Positions 34,494 through 42,845 of a stretch of DNA of 44,913 bases are shown piece after piece. The position numbers were made by a program, and so were the translations under genes. Numbering within the stretch: position 1 is the first letter of the stretch; every line of letters starts with the position of its first letter. The stretch is from a bacterium (GTDB lineage: Bacteria > Cyanobacteriota > Vampirovibrionia > Gastranaerophilales > Gastranaerophilaceae), in contig JAFVDH010000013.1 of assembly GCA_017478515.1 (NCBI GenBank), forward strand, positions 1 through 44,913. Reading direction: 5' to 3'. The notes under the pieces are model-generated. The model was not told the origin of the DNA and did no database searches. It saw nothing but the letters and a program-made list of their open reading frames with translations.

Positions 34494-35182
34494 TTATCCC
34501 ACACGACTTCGTACACAAAAATGTCTCTTATAACTCCCCTAACAATATAAGCATTACAATAACCTACAATATATTGATATGAATGGTCTTGAACATTAGT
34601 CCAATTAGTATATGCTTCTCCCTCATTGGACACTAAAATATTTGAGCAAGCTCGACATCCTATTTCTGGTATTTTTGTTAATTTGATTGGTTGAACAAAT
34701 GCTTCTCTTTCTTCTTTATTCAGTGTTGATACAAAATCATAAAATATACTGCTCGGAGGCTCTACTTCTGGTGTATTGAATTCAAACATTAAATGCCCTT
34801 TAGATAGTTTTAATATAACATTTTCAATTCTTTTTTCATTAATATTTATTTCATGTCCATTTTTATTAAACTTTATGGACTGACTCATTTGTTTTAGTAT
34901 TAAAGGTCTATCCTTTAAAGTTTGTTTTATATTGTTTCTTTTTAGTTTTTCCAATTCACAAGAACCAGAATATATGCATTCAAGTAAAACGGCTAAATAT
35001 TGTTCATCCAAAGAAAAACCTTCATTACATTTCTGGCAGCACGGAACAACTGGTAAATTGTCTGGGTACGGTTTTTCAAGAAACACTTTTGAAGGCACAT
35101 GGTCTCTTGTTCCAAGTTCATTTCTGCAATATGTACAGTAATCTCGCTGTCTCTTGTCTGAATAATCGCGTCTTTGTAACAT
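34490..35182 (-). CDS. HNH-type endonuclease-like protein
   Basis: This 230-residue protein has an N-terminal CTYC (16-19), TRDHVPSKVF (25-34) and PCCQKCNEGFSLDE (48-60). This is a zinc-bound HNH-like core with His28 and the N-x-x-x-S-x-D ending. A second Cys pair (GCRACSN) lies near 175. It is divergent from the methyltransferase gene by 190 bases. It could be the nuclease of a restriction system or a stand-alone element nuclease; context favours the former weakly. Confidence 0.65.
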   Translation of the reverse strand: MLQRRDYSDKRQRDYCTYCRNELGTRDHVPSKVFLEKPYPDNLPVVPCCQKCNEGFSLDEQYLAVLLECIYSGSCELEKLKRNNIKQTLKDRPLILKQMSQSIKFNKNGHEININEKRIENVILKLSKGHLMFEFNTPEVEPPSSIFYDFVSTLNKEEREAFVQPIKLTKIPEIGCRACSNILVSNEGEAYTNWTNVQDHSYQYIVGYCNAYIVRGVIRDIFVYEVVWDN

Positions 35183-35288
35183 AATATAAATGTATTACAT
35201 AAAATTATAATTACAATTTTGTATTAGAAAATGTGATATATTGTGGGATTTAAGACTTAATAGAACTTAATTAACTTCTGTAATTTTA

Positions 35289-35381
35289 TTGACTTGCATG
35301 TTAACTTTTGTTAAGATTATTGTATGAAAAAGTACGTACTAGTAGCGGCATGCCGCAGAAGTTAGGTCGATTATGCGCATA
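35289..35381 (+). promoter_or_regulatory. Methyltransferase promoter with three palindromes
   Basis: TTGACT (35289-35294), a 17-base spacer and TAAGAT (35312-35317) form a good promoter. Downstream lie AGTACGTACT (35331-35340), GCGGCATGCCGC (35345-35356) and TATGCGCATA (35372-35381, spanning the start codon). All are perfect palindromes, unusually GC-rich here. A short leader frame from 35323 (MKKYVLVAACRRS) runs through them. They may be operators or recognition sites for the methyltransferase. Confidence 0.6.
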
Positions 35382-36500
35382 GTGGATTTATTTTCAGGAG
35401 CAGGGGGCTTAACTTTTGGATTTTATTATAAATTAATTGATGGGCAATTCTTAAAAAATGAGAATTGTGATATTGTTTTTGCAAATGAATGGGATAAGGC
35501 TGCAGCAGAAGCTTTTGGTAAAAACTTTCCTAAAATTAACATGATTAATAAGGATATTAAAAAACTTACAGAGGAAGAAATACTAAAACAAATTTCTAAT
35601 AAAGAAGTAGATTTAATAATTGGTGGACCTCCTTGTCAATCATACAGTACAATAGGGCGCCGTAAATATGATGATAAAGCAAAAATGTATGAGGAATATT
35701 ATCGTTTGCTATCAGTTATAAAGCCTAAAATGTTTTTGTTTGAAAATGTAAAAGGCATGTTATCAATGAAAAACCCCAAAGGTGGAAAGGTTATTGAGGA
35801 TATCAAAAGTAGATTTGATAGTATTGAATACGATATTGATTATAGAGTCCTAAATGCTGCTGATTACGGCGTCCCCCAGAATAGAGAACGTGTTTTTATT
35901 ATTGGTTGGCGTAAAGATTTAAATATAAATTGGTCTTTTGACAATATAGAAAAGTCGAAAAAACAAATATCTATTAAACAAGCTATTAATGACTTACCAT
36001 CAGTACCTGCTGGAGAAAATATTAAATCATATAAAGGTAAACAACCAACAAATGACTATCAAAAATTAATGCGAAATAAATCAGGTGGAATTTCATGCCA
36101 TTTCTCACCAATATATGGAGATAAAATTCAAACAGTTATCAATAATGTAATACAAGGTGAGGGTAAAAATTATATAAATCAGCTTGTTGATGAGGGTAAA
36201 ATTCCAGAAGAATATCGCCTAACATCAGGCTACAATAACACATATGGTAGATTAATAGAAAACCAACCAAGTACAACAATTACAAATAATATGTCAACAC
36301 CTTCTGGTTTAAGATGTATTCACTATAAGGAAAATAGAGCATTAACACCAAGAGAAGGAGCAAGGATACAGTCTTTCCCTGATTGGTTTGAATTTGTTGG
36401 GACAAAGAAAGATATTACTACACAAATTGGTAATGCTGTGCCGCCCTTATTAGCAATGAAGATAGCAACACAAATTGAGAAGGTTTTAAGTGAGGTTTAA
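35373..36500 (+). CDS. C5 cytosine-specific DNA methyltransferase
   Basis: This 375-residue enzyme transfers a methyl group from SAM to cytosine C5. Motif I is DLFSGAGGLTFGF at 5-17 and motif IV GGPPCQSYS with catalytic Cys88. Motif VI is ENVKG at 124-128, motif VIII QNRERVFIIG at 169-178, and motif X QIGNAVPPLLA lies near the C-terminus. The target recognition region is about 185-310. Its stop is immediately followed by the GTG of the GHKL ATPase gene, so translation is coupled. The recognition sequence cannot be read from the protein. Confidence 0.95.
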   Translation: MRIVDLFSGAGGLTFGFYYKLIDGQFLKNENCDIVFANEWDKAAAEAFGKNFPKINMINKDIKKLTEEEILKQISNKEVDLIIGGPPCQSYSTIGRRKYDDKAKMYEEYYRLLSVIKPKMFLFENVKGMLSMKNPKGGKVIEDIKSRFDSIEYDIDYRVLNAADYGVPQNRERVFIIGWRKDLNINWSFDNIEKSKKQISIKQAINDLPSVPAGENIKSYKGKQPTNDYQKLMRNKSGGISCHFSPIYGDKIQTVINNVIQGEGKNYINQLVDEGKIPEEYRLTSGYNNTYGRLIENQPSTTITNNMSTPSGLRCIHYKENRALTPREGARIQSFPDWFEFVGTKKDITTQIGNAVPPLLAMKIATQIEKVLSEV

Positions 36501-37871
36501 GTGCCAAATACAGAAAATAGTATTCAATTCAATTTTTCATACTATGCTCTAAAATTATTAGGCAAAAATTTATATAGTAATCCTTGGAGTGCTATCTCAG
36601 AATTAGTTGCAAACGGCTTAGATGCACAGGCAACCACAGTAAAACTTTTTATAAATATGTCTAAAAAAGAACATTCAACCATTGAAATACTAGACAATGG
36701 TTCAGGAATGAGTTATGAAGATTTGGCAAATAAGTATGTTTTTATGGGAAAAAATAAACGTGATGATTTACCGGAACAACTTAAAAATACAGTAATGGGC
36801 AGAAAAGGTATCGGTAAATTAGCAGCTTTATTTTTATCAAAAAAATATTATATTATTACAAAAACGAATAACAAAGAGGAATCTTCTTGGTACTTAGATT
36901 CGAAAAATGCTGATGATTCTTCTATTCCAACTTTAGAAAAATGTTCAACAAATGATGCAAATATAGAAACCATTGATGTTTGGAGTACATATAAATCTGG
37001 GACGCTAATTAAGCTAGCAGATGTTGACTTGACAGGCATTGGTTATTACAAATTAGAAGGTCTAAAAGCTAGGCTTGCAAACTTTTTTTTGACGGACTCG
37101 CTAAGAAGTTCTATTGAGATTTGTGTTTTAAATAATGAAACTGATAAAATACATTTTGAGCCTGTAAAAAAAGATATAGCATTTAAAAATATGTACATGT
37201 TATTTTCTGATGATAAATCTGATGCAAAAAAACAAATTGCAAGTACAGTTGTTGTGGGGAAAACTTCGTATCCAGAAGTAGCAGAAAAAAAACGAAGAGT
37301 AAAAGTATTAACAGAAATAGAATTTCCTAATATAAAAGGGGAAAAAGAATTAACTTTAAAAGATGGTATAACAAAGACTAATGTAAAATATGAAATGAAT
37401 GGTTGGATTGGTATACATACGTCAATCGAGAATAAGTATGCAAATTTAAATGATGAAAAATATTTAAAAAATGAGGTTTTCAATCCAAACCAACTTAGAT
37501 TATATGTAAGAAAAAAATTGGCTGTTGAAAACTTTTTAGATATTCTTAAAAATACGCAAGCATTTTCAAATTATATTGAAGGTGAAATTAGTTTTGACAT
37601 TTTAGATGATGACAGATTTGAAGATATTGCAACAACAAACCGTCAAAGTTTAGTAACCGATGATGAACGTGTAAAACTTCTTATTGAAATATTAAATCCC
37701 ATTATTGGTAAAATGATTCGTGAACGTGTTAAATTAGGTCAAGAAGTAAAACAAGAAGAAGATGATATTGAAGCCGAAATAAAACGTCAACGCGAAGAAA
37801 AAGAACGCGAACAAGAAGAAGCACGGCAAAAAGCTGAAAAGGAAGCTAAAGAAGAAAGAAAAGAAAAATAA
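36501..37871 (+). CDS. MORC/Hsp90-like GHKL ATPase, N-terminal part of a split gene
   Basis: This 456-residue frame starts at GTG directly after the methyltransferase stop. Bergerat-fold motifs are AISELVANGLDA (31-42), EILDNGSGM (62-70) and GRKGIGKLAAL (100-110). An S5-like domain follows (to about 330) and then a charged coiled coil (about 410-456). MORC/MutL-like ATPases of this type are known in restriction-modification operons. The TAA at 37869-37871 falls inside the coiled coil, and the same frame continues on the other side with KERARRQKAEKTLEQINSEN. The natural protein was probably about 695 residues. Confidence 0.8.
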   Translation: MPNTENSIQFNFSYYALKLLGKNLYSNPWSAISELVANGLDAQATTVKLFINMSKKEHSTIEILDNGSGMSYEDLANKYVFMGKNKRDDLPEQLKNTVMGRKGIGKLAALFLSKKYYIITKTNNKEESSWYLDSKNADDSSIPTLEKCSTNDANIETIDVWSTYKSGTLIKLADVDLTGIGYYKLEGLKARLANFFLTDSLRSSIEICVLNNETDKIHFEPVKKDIAFKNMYMLFSDDKSDAKKQIASTVVVGKTSYPEVAEKKRRVKVLTEIEFPNIKGEKELTLKDGITKTNVKYEMNGWIGIHTSIENKYANLNDEKYLKNEVFNPNQLRLYVRKKLAVENFLDILKNTQAFSNYIEGEISFDILDDDRFEDIATTNRQSLVTDDERVKLLIEILNPIIGKMIRERVKLGQEVKQEEDDIEAEIKRQREEKEREQEEARQKAEKEAKEERKEK

Positions 37872-38021
37872 AAAGAAAGAGCAAGACGTCAAAAAGCAGA
37901 AAAAACATTAGAACAAATAAATAGTGAGAATGTTTTTTTAAGAAAAACAACAAATGTTGACATAGATGCACTATTAACAACATTTCATAGTGTCTTAAAT
38001 GATTCAGAAGCCATTACAGAA

Positions 38022-38588
38022 GTGATAAATTTATATACTCCTCCTACAATTTCAAATATTAATGATTTAGTAGATGGTGTAAAAGAAGCCAATCAAAAAA
38101 TTTATACAATATCAAAAATGGCAACATTAAAAAATTTTAGTGATAAAAAAGAACCTATAAATGGAGATTTTATAACATTTTTAAAATTTTATCTTAAAGA
38201 ATTAAGTTCTTATAAGTACAATAAGAATGTACAGTTTATAGATAATTTAGATGATAAATACAAATTGAATAAAGAATTTATACCAATAGAAATAATTTTA
38301 ATGATGGATAATATAGTTAGTAATTCAAAAAAAGCAAAAGCAAAAACGATTGAATTAAAAACTATAAAAAAAGGAAATTCTATATTTATAAATATACAAG
38401 ATGATGGAAAAGGGCTTAATCCAGAAGCAGATAAAACTTTAATTTTTGAAAAAGGCAAATCTTATACAAATGGGTCTGGTTTAGGTTTATATCAAGTAAA
38501 AAATGCAATTAAAAAACTTGGTGGCAATGTGGAATACAAAGAAACTGAAATAGGTTTTTGCTTGGAGGTTATGTTTATATGCAACTAG
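38022..38588 (+). CDS. Histidine-kinase-like GHKL ATPase domain, C-terminal part of a split gene
   Basis: This part lies in frame with the preceding 36501 reading frame; homologous coding actually resumes at 37872. If translated alone, GTG 38022 is a possible start. It carries a second ATPase domain: N-box MMDNIVSNSKKAKA, IQDDGKGLN and SYTNGSGLGLYQV. A histidine in LLTTFHSVLND, upstream at about 37977-38000, may correspond to an H-box. Whether the two halves work as separate chains, by readthrough, or not at all is undecided. Confidence 0.65.
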   Translation: MINLYTPPTISNINDLVDGVKEANQKIYTISKMATLKNFSDKKEPINGDFITFLKFYLKELSSYKYNKNVQFIDNLDDKYKLNKEFIPIEIILMMDNIVSNSKKAKAKTIELKTIKKGNSIFINIQDDGKGLNPEADKTLIFEKGKSYTNGSGLGLYQVKNAIKKLGGNVEYKETEIGFCLEVMFICN

Positions 38589-39529
38589 ATTACAATGTTC
38601 TTTGGATTGATGATAACAATCTATGGAGACAATCAGCAGTTAGAAAAATTAAAAAATGTATTACGGATTGTGGTTTTTTCCCAATAATTTCAGAATATTC
38701 TAATGGCAGTACAATTTTTCAGGGAAAATTTGATTTATCCTCATATGACTTGATTTTTATGGATTATGACATAAAAGACCCAAAGAATACAAACATAGAT
38801 ACAGGATTAGAATTAATAAAACAAATTCGCAATAATAAAATTTACTCTAATATAATTTTCTATTCAAGTATAACAAATGATTTACCAGAAAAAGTAAAAG
38901 AGCAAGGGATACAAAATACTTATATATTTGAAAGAGAAGATTTTAGAGATGAAAATATTGATTCTATAAAAGAAGTAATAGAATTTATTTTGAATCGTGC
39001 AAATTCAGTGAATATTATGCGTGGTATTGTAATGGCAGAACTTGCAAATTTTGATAATATAATACTTGATATAATTGAAAATGTCACATTAGAAAAAAAG
39101 TGGGATAAAATATTTAATTTGATTACAAAAAATAGACAAAGATTTTGTAAAGAACTAATAAAATCTCATTCCGATTTAAGAGACAAAAAGGAAGAATTAT
39201 TATCTATTTGTGAAAATATAAGAACAAAATTTGATATTGAAGAAATAAAAAATTTAATTTTGGATGAAAATCAAAGTTCAGCAATTTTTACTAGCTCCTC
39301 AAGAGCAGATTTCTTAAAAACTATACTTAATGAAAAACAGATTAAACTAAAAGATGACAATGATTTTGTAGCAAACTACAGTTCAGACATAATACAAAAA
39401 AGAAATAAATTAGGGCATTGTGTAAATATTGCTGAATGTGCAGATGAAGATTTTCTGCAAATAAGAAAAAACATTATAAAACATCGTAAGAATCTTACTG
39501 AGATAAAAGATTTATTATTAGTTTCTTAA
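38579..39529 (+). CDS. Receiver-like domain fused to HEPN-type C-terminus
   Basis: A 316-residue product from ATG 38579, preceded by GGAGG (38564-38568) and overlapping the ATPase stop by ten bases. Residues 1-130 look like a response-regulator receiver: acidic pair Asp11-Asp12 in LWIDDNN, phospho-acceptor Asp62 in IFMDYDI, and Ser96/97 in FYSS; the conserved Lys is not evident (FERED). Residues about 145-316 are helical with RNKLGH at 275-280, fitting the R-x4-6-H motif of HEPN ribonucleases. With the ATPase it resembles a two-component relay ending in an RNA-cleaving effector. Confidence 0.7.
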   Translation: MQLDYNVLWIDDNNLWRQSAVRKIKKCITDCGFFPIISEYSNGSTIFQGKFDLSSYDLIFMDYDIKDPKNTNIDTGLELIKQIRNNKIYSNIIFYSSITNDLPEKVKEQGIQNTYIFEREDFRDENIDSIKEVIEFILNRANSVNIMRGIVMAELANFDNIILDIIENVTLEKKWDKIFNLITKNRQRFCKELIKSHSDLRDKKEELLSICENIRTKFDIEEIKNLILDENQSSAIFTSSSRADFLKTILNEKQIKLKDDNDFVANYSSDIIQKRNKLGHCVNIAECADEDFLQIRKNIIKHRKNLTEIKDLLLVS

Positions 39530-39621
39530 TTTCAAACTTTTGCAAAATTATTCTAACCGTATGCTTTTACTTAATTTTTTTCTCGATAAAATTGTTTTTA
39601 TGCAATTTTAAAGGAGGAAGA

Positions 39622-39837
39622 ATGGTAGAATTTAAGAATGAAGAACAAGAAGAAACAATACGAGAAGTGGGACACCTTTTATTAGAGGTCAAGTGTTTAG
39701 CAAGATTAGGGGCATTGGCTTCGGATTCTTGTATAGGTGATGATGAATTGCAAATGCAGGACAATTTAGAGTATTATTTCGCATTGCGACAAATAACAAA
39801 TCTAATAATTAAAATTGAAAGACTTATCAATGATTAA
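39622..39837 (+). CDS. Small GALASDS-motif protein 1
   Basis: A 71-residue helical acidic protein with ATG 39622 behind a strong AAAGGAGG site. It shares GALASDS-x-I-x-D-x-x-LQ and a following YY-x-x-x-R region with the next gene (39968). No known family; the pair probably arose by duplication in the element. Confidence 0.65.
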   Translation: MVEFKNEEQEETIREVGHLLLEVKCLARLGALASDSCIGDDELQMQDNLEYYFALRQITNLIIKIERLIND

Positions 39838-39967
39838 GTTCTAATATAATAACTAAGATTTACTACTTGCAAAAATTAACAAGGTACACAAAATAATCGA
39901 GACGCCGTAAAATAAGTTAATAAAAATAGCTTGTTATAAACGTATAAACACAAAGGAGCAAATTTTT

Positions 39968-40192
39968 ATGTGCGAAAATAACGAAATAAACCGGCTCAAA
40001 AATAGTATCATAAATGCAAGAATGATTTTATACGACTTGCAAGTGTTCATTAAGTGCGGCGCCCTCGCAAGTGATTCTAATATTATTGATGAAGATTTAC
40101 AGCTAAACAAAAGCAATGACGATTATTACATATATTTCAGAACATTAAACAAAAAGCTAAATAAAGCAATTAAAGTTCTTCAAATAGATTAG
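39968..40192 (+). CDS. Small GALASDS-motif protein 2
   Basis: This 74-residue paralog of the preceding gene has FIKCGALASDSNIIDEDLQL (27-46) and DYYIYFRTLNKKLNKAIKVL. AAAGGAG precedes the ATG. Its 3' end overlaps the convergent XRE gene by 23 bases. Confidence 0.65.
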   Translation: MCENNEINRLKNSIINARMILYDLQVFIKCGALASDSNIIDEDLQLNKSNDDYYIYFRTLNKKLNKAIKVLQID

Positions 40193-40385
40193 AAGGTTTA
40201 ACATTTAAAGCTCGCGCAATTTTAAACACATTTTCGACCGTTGTATTTCTTTCGCCGCGCTCAATCATACCAATAAAATTAGGGGACATATCAAGAATTT
40301 CTGCAAGCTCAAGTTGTGTTAGATTGTGGTCTAACCTCAAAGCCTTCAAACGCTTTCCGAATTTTTGTAAATCCTTTTTGCTCAT
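40170..40385 (-). CDS. XRE family repressor-like regulator
   Basis: This 71-residue single-domain helix-turn-helix protein reads KRLKALRLDHNLTQLELAEILDMSPNFIGMIERGERNTTVENVFKIARAL and is Cro/C-protein-like in size. Such short XRE proteins commonly control restriction-modification or phage genes. A candidate operator GTGTTAATATACAC (40398-40411) sits in its own promoter region. Confidence 0.9.
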   Translation of the reverse strand: MSKKDLQKFGKRLKALRLDHNLTQLELAEILDMSPNFIGMIERGERNTTVENVFKIARALNVKPSNLFEEL

Positions 40386-40397
40386 TTCTATATTTTC

Positions 40398-40411
40398 GTG
40401 TTAATATACAC
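40398..40411. promoter_or_regulatory. Candidate XRE operator
   Basis: GTGTTAATATACAC is a near-perfect palindrome lying 12 bases upstream of the XRE start codon, where an autoregulatory operator would be expected. Only one copy is visible. Confidence 0.35.
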
Positions 40412-40498
40412 ATATATAAATAAACTGACCGTGCGTTTTATTCTCAAAAAGGTTAGTAATAAAGGATAGTAGAATTAAAACTATATGAGGTTTAATAG

Positions 40499-41248
40499 AT
40501 GAAAAAATTCTTAATAAGTTTAATAATTACCGGCATGGTTAGCACAGGACTTGTATTTGCAGATATAAAATATTGTGGAATAGGCGCAAGACTTGTTAAA
40601 GACCCATATAATAAAAAAGTATTTGTTAAAGTTGTATTTCCTAATTCTATGGCTGCAAAATCAGGTCTACCGGAAGGAGCTGAGATAATTTCTATAAATG
40701 ACCAAAAAGTAAAGAAATTAAATATTGACCAAGTTACAAATTTAGTGCGTGGTGAAGAAGGTACAAAAGTTAAACTTAAAATAAAATATTATAAAGAAGA
40801 AAACACTATTGAAATATCAAGGGCCCCATTTACATTTAAAGAGCCGGAGTATGACAGATTTGAAGCCCATTGGCAGCAAGTTGTTCCTGTTGGTATTAAA
40901 AATTTAGAACCTATTCCTCATAATATGCAAGTAAATATGAGCAAAAAATGGTTTAATGAAACTGTACCTATTATAAATTATTGGATTGCTCGCAAAGAAA
41001 AATTTAAAAGCGGGTATGATGCTTGTATGATATATCCTGCAAGTGAACAAAATGCTTGCTTAATGAATTTAACAAATAGAGAAATAAATAAAACCGCCCA
41101 AGATAGACAAATTGAATTGCAGGAAAATATGATAAGACAACAAGCAATTCAAAATAATATCAATAATTATAATCAGTTTCAAATGAATACTAATCTACAG
41201 AATATCAATAATAATTTAAGGAATATCAATAATAAATTGATGTATTAA
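40499..41248 (+). CDS. Secreted PDZ-domain protein
   Basis: This 249-residue protein has a signal peptide (KKFLISLIITGMVSTGLVFA, cleavage after Ala21), a PDZ domain (about 22-102) with GIGARLV, SMAAKSGLPEGAEIISIND and GEEGTKVKLKI, and an Asn/Gln-rich coiled tail (about 200-249). It lacks a protease domain. First gene of a four-gene secreted/membrane cluster; TGAGG precedes the ATG. Confidence 0.8.
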   Translation: MKKFLISLIITGMVSTGLVFADIKYCGIGARLVKDPYNKKVFVKVVFPNSMAAKSGLPEGAEIISINDQKVKKLNIDQVTNLVRGEEGTKVKLKIKYYKEENTIEISRAPFTFKEPEYDRFEAHWQQVVPVGIKNLEPIPHNMQVNMSKKWFNETVPIINYWIARKEKFKSGYDACMIYPASEQNACLMNLTNREINKTAQDRQIELQENMIRQQAIQNNINNYNQFQMNTNLQNINNNLRNINNKLMY

Positions 41249-41261
41249 CAAGAGGTAAAAT

Positions 41262-41591
41262 ATGAAAAAAATATTATTATGTTTAATATCATTGTTTATA
41301 TTTGCAAACGCAGTTTTGGCAGCGGAACACCCAGAAAGTTTTTACGAAGAAGCAACTGTATTAGTGCCCTCTCTAATCCTTGATACTCAAAAATTTAAGT
41401 CAATTAAAGTACAAAATATAACCTTTATTCAACATCAATATAATGCAGTTGTATCTATTGATATAGACGCTGAAACATACTCTGGAAAAATTGAACACAT
41501 AAAGCATAATGAAACATTAGAAGCCGGACACGGATATTATAATAAAACATTAAAGGTAAAAGATTTATATAAAAATTCAAAAGAAAAATAA
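41262..41591 (+). CDS. Small secreted protein, unknown
   Basis: This 109-residue protein has a clear signal peptide (residues 1-20, cleavage near AAE) and a small beta-rich mature part (FKSIKVQNITFIQHQYNAVVSIDI). No family recognised. An AAGAGGT site precedes the ATG, 13 bases after the PDZ gene stop. Confidence 0.65.
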   Translation: MKKILLCLISLFIFANAVLAAEHPESFYEEATVLVPSLILDTQKFKSIKVQNITFIQHQYNAVVSIDIDAETYSGKIEHIKHNETLEAGHGYYNKTLKVKDLYKNSKEK

Positions 41592-41605
41592 TATAAGGGG
41601 TAAAG

Positions 41606-42436
41606 ATGAAAAAGGTTTTAATTTCAACATTAGTTATTTTGTTAATATCAAATATTTCATACGCTGCAAAAACTTCAAAATACGAAAATAATAACTACGA
41701 ATATAATAAAACTATTCAAACGACGCGCGATTATTTGAAAAGTGTAGAAAATAGCAAAAATTATAAGCAAGATAGCTATGCTGATTTATTAACATTGCTT
41801 AACAAAGCTAAAATGGCAGAGAAAAACAATGATTATTATGCTGCAATAAATTATTACGATAGAATTTTAAAAATAGACCCTAAAAATTCAGATATTTATT
41901 ATGGCTTAAGAGGCATGGTATATCTTGAAAATCTTAATATTTTAGATAGTGCAATAAGTGATTTTACAAATGCAATTAAATATAATTCTAATGAGTCCGA
42001 ATACTACACAATGCGTGGTATTGCAAGAATGCGTATTGGAGATAAAGACGGTGCATACACAGATTTAACAAAAGCTATTGAAATAAATAAACAAAATGGG
42101 ACACCAAAAGCATTACCGTATTGCGTTAGAGGTTTGGTTAATTCTATGAAAGGCAATGAAAAAGCTGCAATTGAAGATACAACACAGTCAATAAAATTAC
42201 AGCCTAAAAATCCACAAGCTTTTCATTATAGAGGACTTTCTAAAATGGCATTGTCTCTTGAACAGCTTTCAATGCAAACAATGGATTCCGGCATACAAGA
42301 CCTAAATTATGCAAAAGAGCAATGTTTGCAAGAAAGTGATATGGTAGAATATCAAAGCGTATTGGAAAGCTATAAAAGGGCACTAACCGCTAAACAGGTA
42401 TTAGAAAGAGAATTAAACAAAAATAAGGGTAAATAA
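41606..42436 (+). CDS. Secreted TPR-repeat protein
   Basis: This 276-residue protein has a signal peptide (1-20, ending SYAA) and at least four TPR repeats between about 72 and 225 (NNDYYAAINYYDRILKIDP, NILDSAISDFTNAIKYN, GDKDGAYTDLTKAIEIN, GNEKAAIEDTTQSIKLQP). It probably binds partners in the periplasm. An AAGGGG site precedes the ATG. The stop overlaps the next ATG (TAATG). Confidence 0.85.
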   Translation: MKKVLISTLVILLISNISYAAKTSKYENNNYEYNKTIQTTRDYLKSVENSKNYKQDSYADLLTLLNKAKMAEKNNDYYAAINYYDRILKIDPKNSDIYYGLRGMVYLENLNILDSAISDFTNAIKYNSNESEYYTMRGIARMRIGDKDGAYTDLTKAIEINKQNGTPKALPYCVRGLVNSMKGNEKAAIEDTTQSIKLQPKNPQAFHYRGLSKMALSLEQLSMQTMDSGIQDLNYAKEQCLQESDMVEYQSVLESYKRALTAKQVLERELNKNKGK

Positions 42437-42600
42437 TGTTTTTAAGATTTTGTTTTGGAATTGTTGCATTCATTTCAATATTTTTTACAATTTCATATTG
42501 TAATACTTATAAAATCAATGACAAAATTCTTATAGGTTTAATCATATTTGAACTTATAGTGTTTATTGCAATAGAACATCATATCTGGATTTTAGACTAA
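42436..42600 (+). CDS. Small two-span membrane protein, 54 residues
   Basis: The ATG overlaps the TPR gene stop by one base. Two hydrophobic segments are apparent (about 4-20 and 30-48) with charged residues between. Coupling to the secreted PDZ/TPR cluster suggests a membrane accessory, but nothing is known of the family. Confidence 0.55.
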   Translation: MFLRFCFGIVAFISIFFTISYCNTYKINDKILIGLIIFELIVFIAIEHHIWILD

Positions 42601-42777
42601 TTTTATCTAAAAACCTCTCCCCCTTTTAGCATTGGCGCCCCTTAAATTTTAATATATGCGTGTGCGCAAAAGTAAAGACCGGTTTATTTTGTGGCATATT
42701 TTAAAAAGTTTTTGCTTGTGGTTGGTGCATTGCAGGCATGATAATAAATTTTATAAAATAACTTTTTTATTTTAAAC

Positions 42778-42823
42778 TAACCATACTAACCAAAGTAACC
42801 GGTTAGTATGGTTAATTAGGTTA
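42778..42823. repeat. Symmetrical six-box TAACC/GGTTA array
   Basis: TAACC occurs at 42778, 42787 and 42796 with a 9-base period, followed without gap by GGTTA at 42801, 42810 and 42819, again every 9 bases. The whole is a 46-bp centre-symmetric array of six pentamers with 4-base spacers; inner spacers are not conserved. It lies between convergent gene ends, so it is unlikely to be a promoter operator. An origin, partition or recombination site is possible. The rest of 42601-42845 holds no gene. Confidence 0.8.
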
Positions 42824-42845
42824 ATTTGTTTCGCAAAAATTTATT

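Noticed and set aside
42436..42823. CRISPR array
   Set aside because: Repeats are only five bases with four-base spacers and are inverted about a centre; no cas gene is present.
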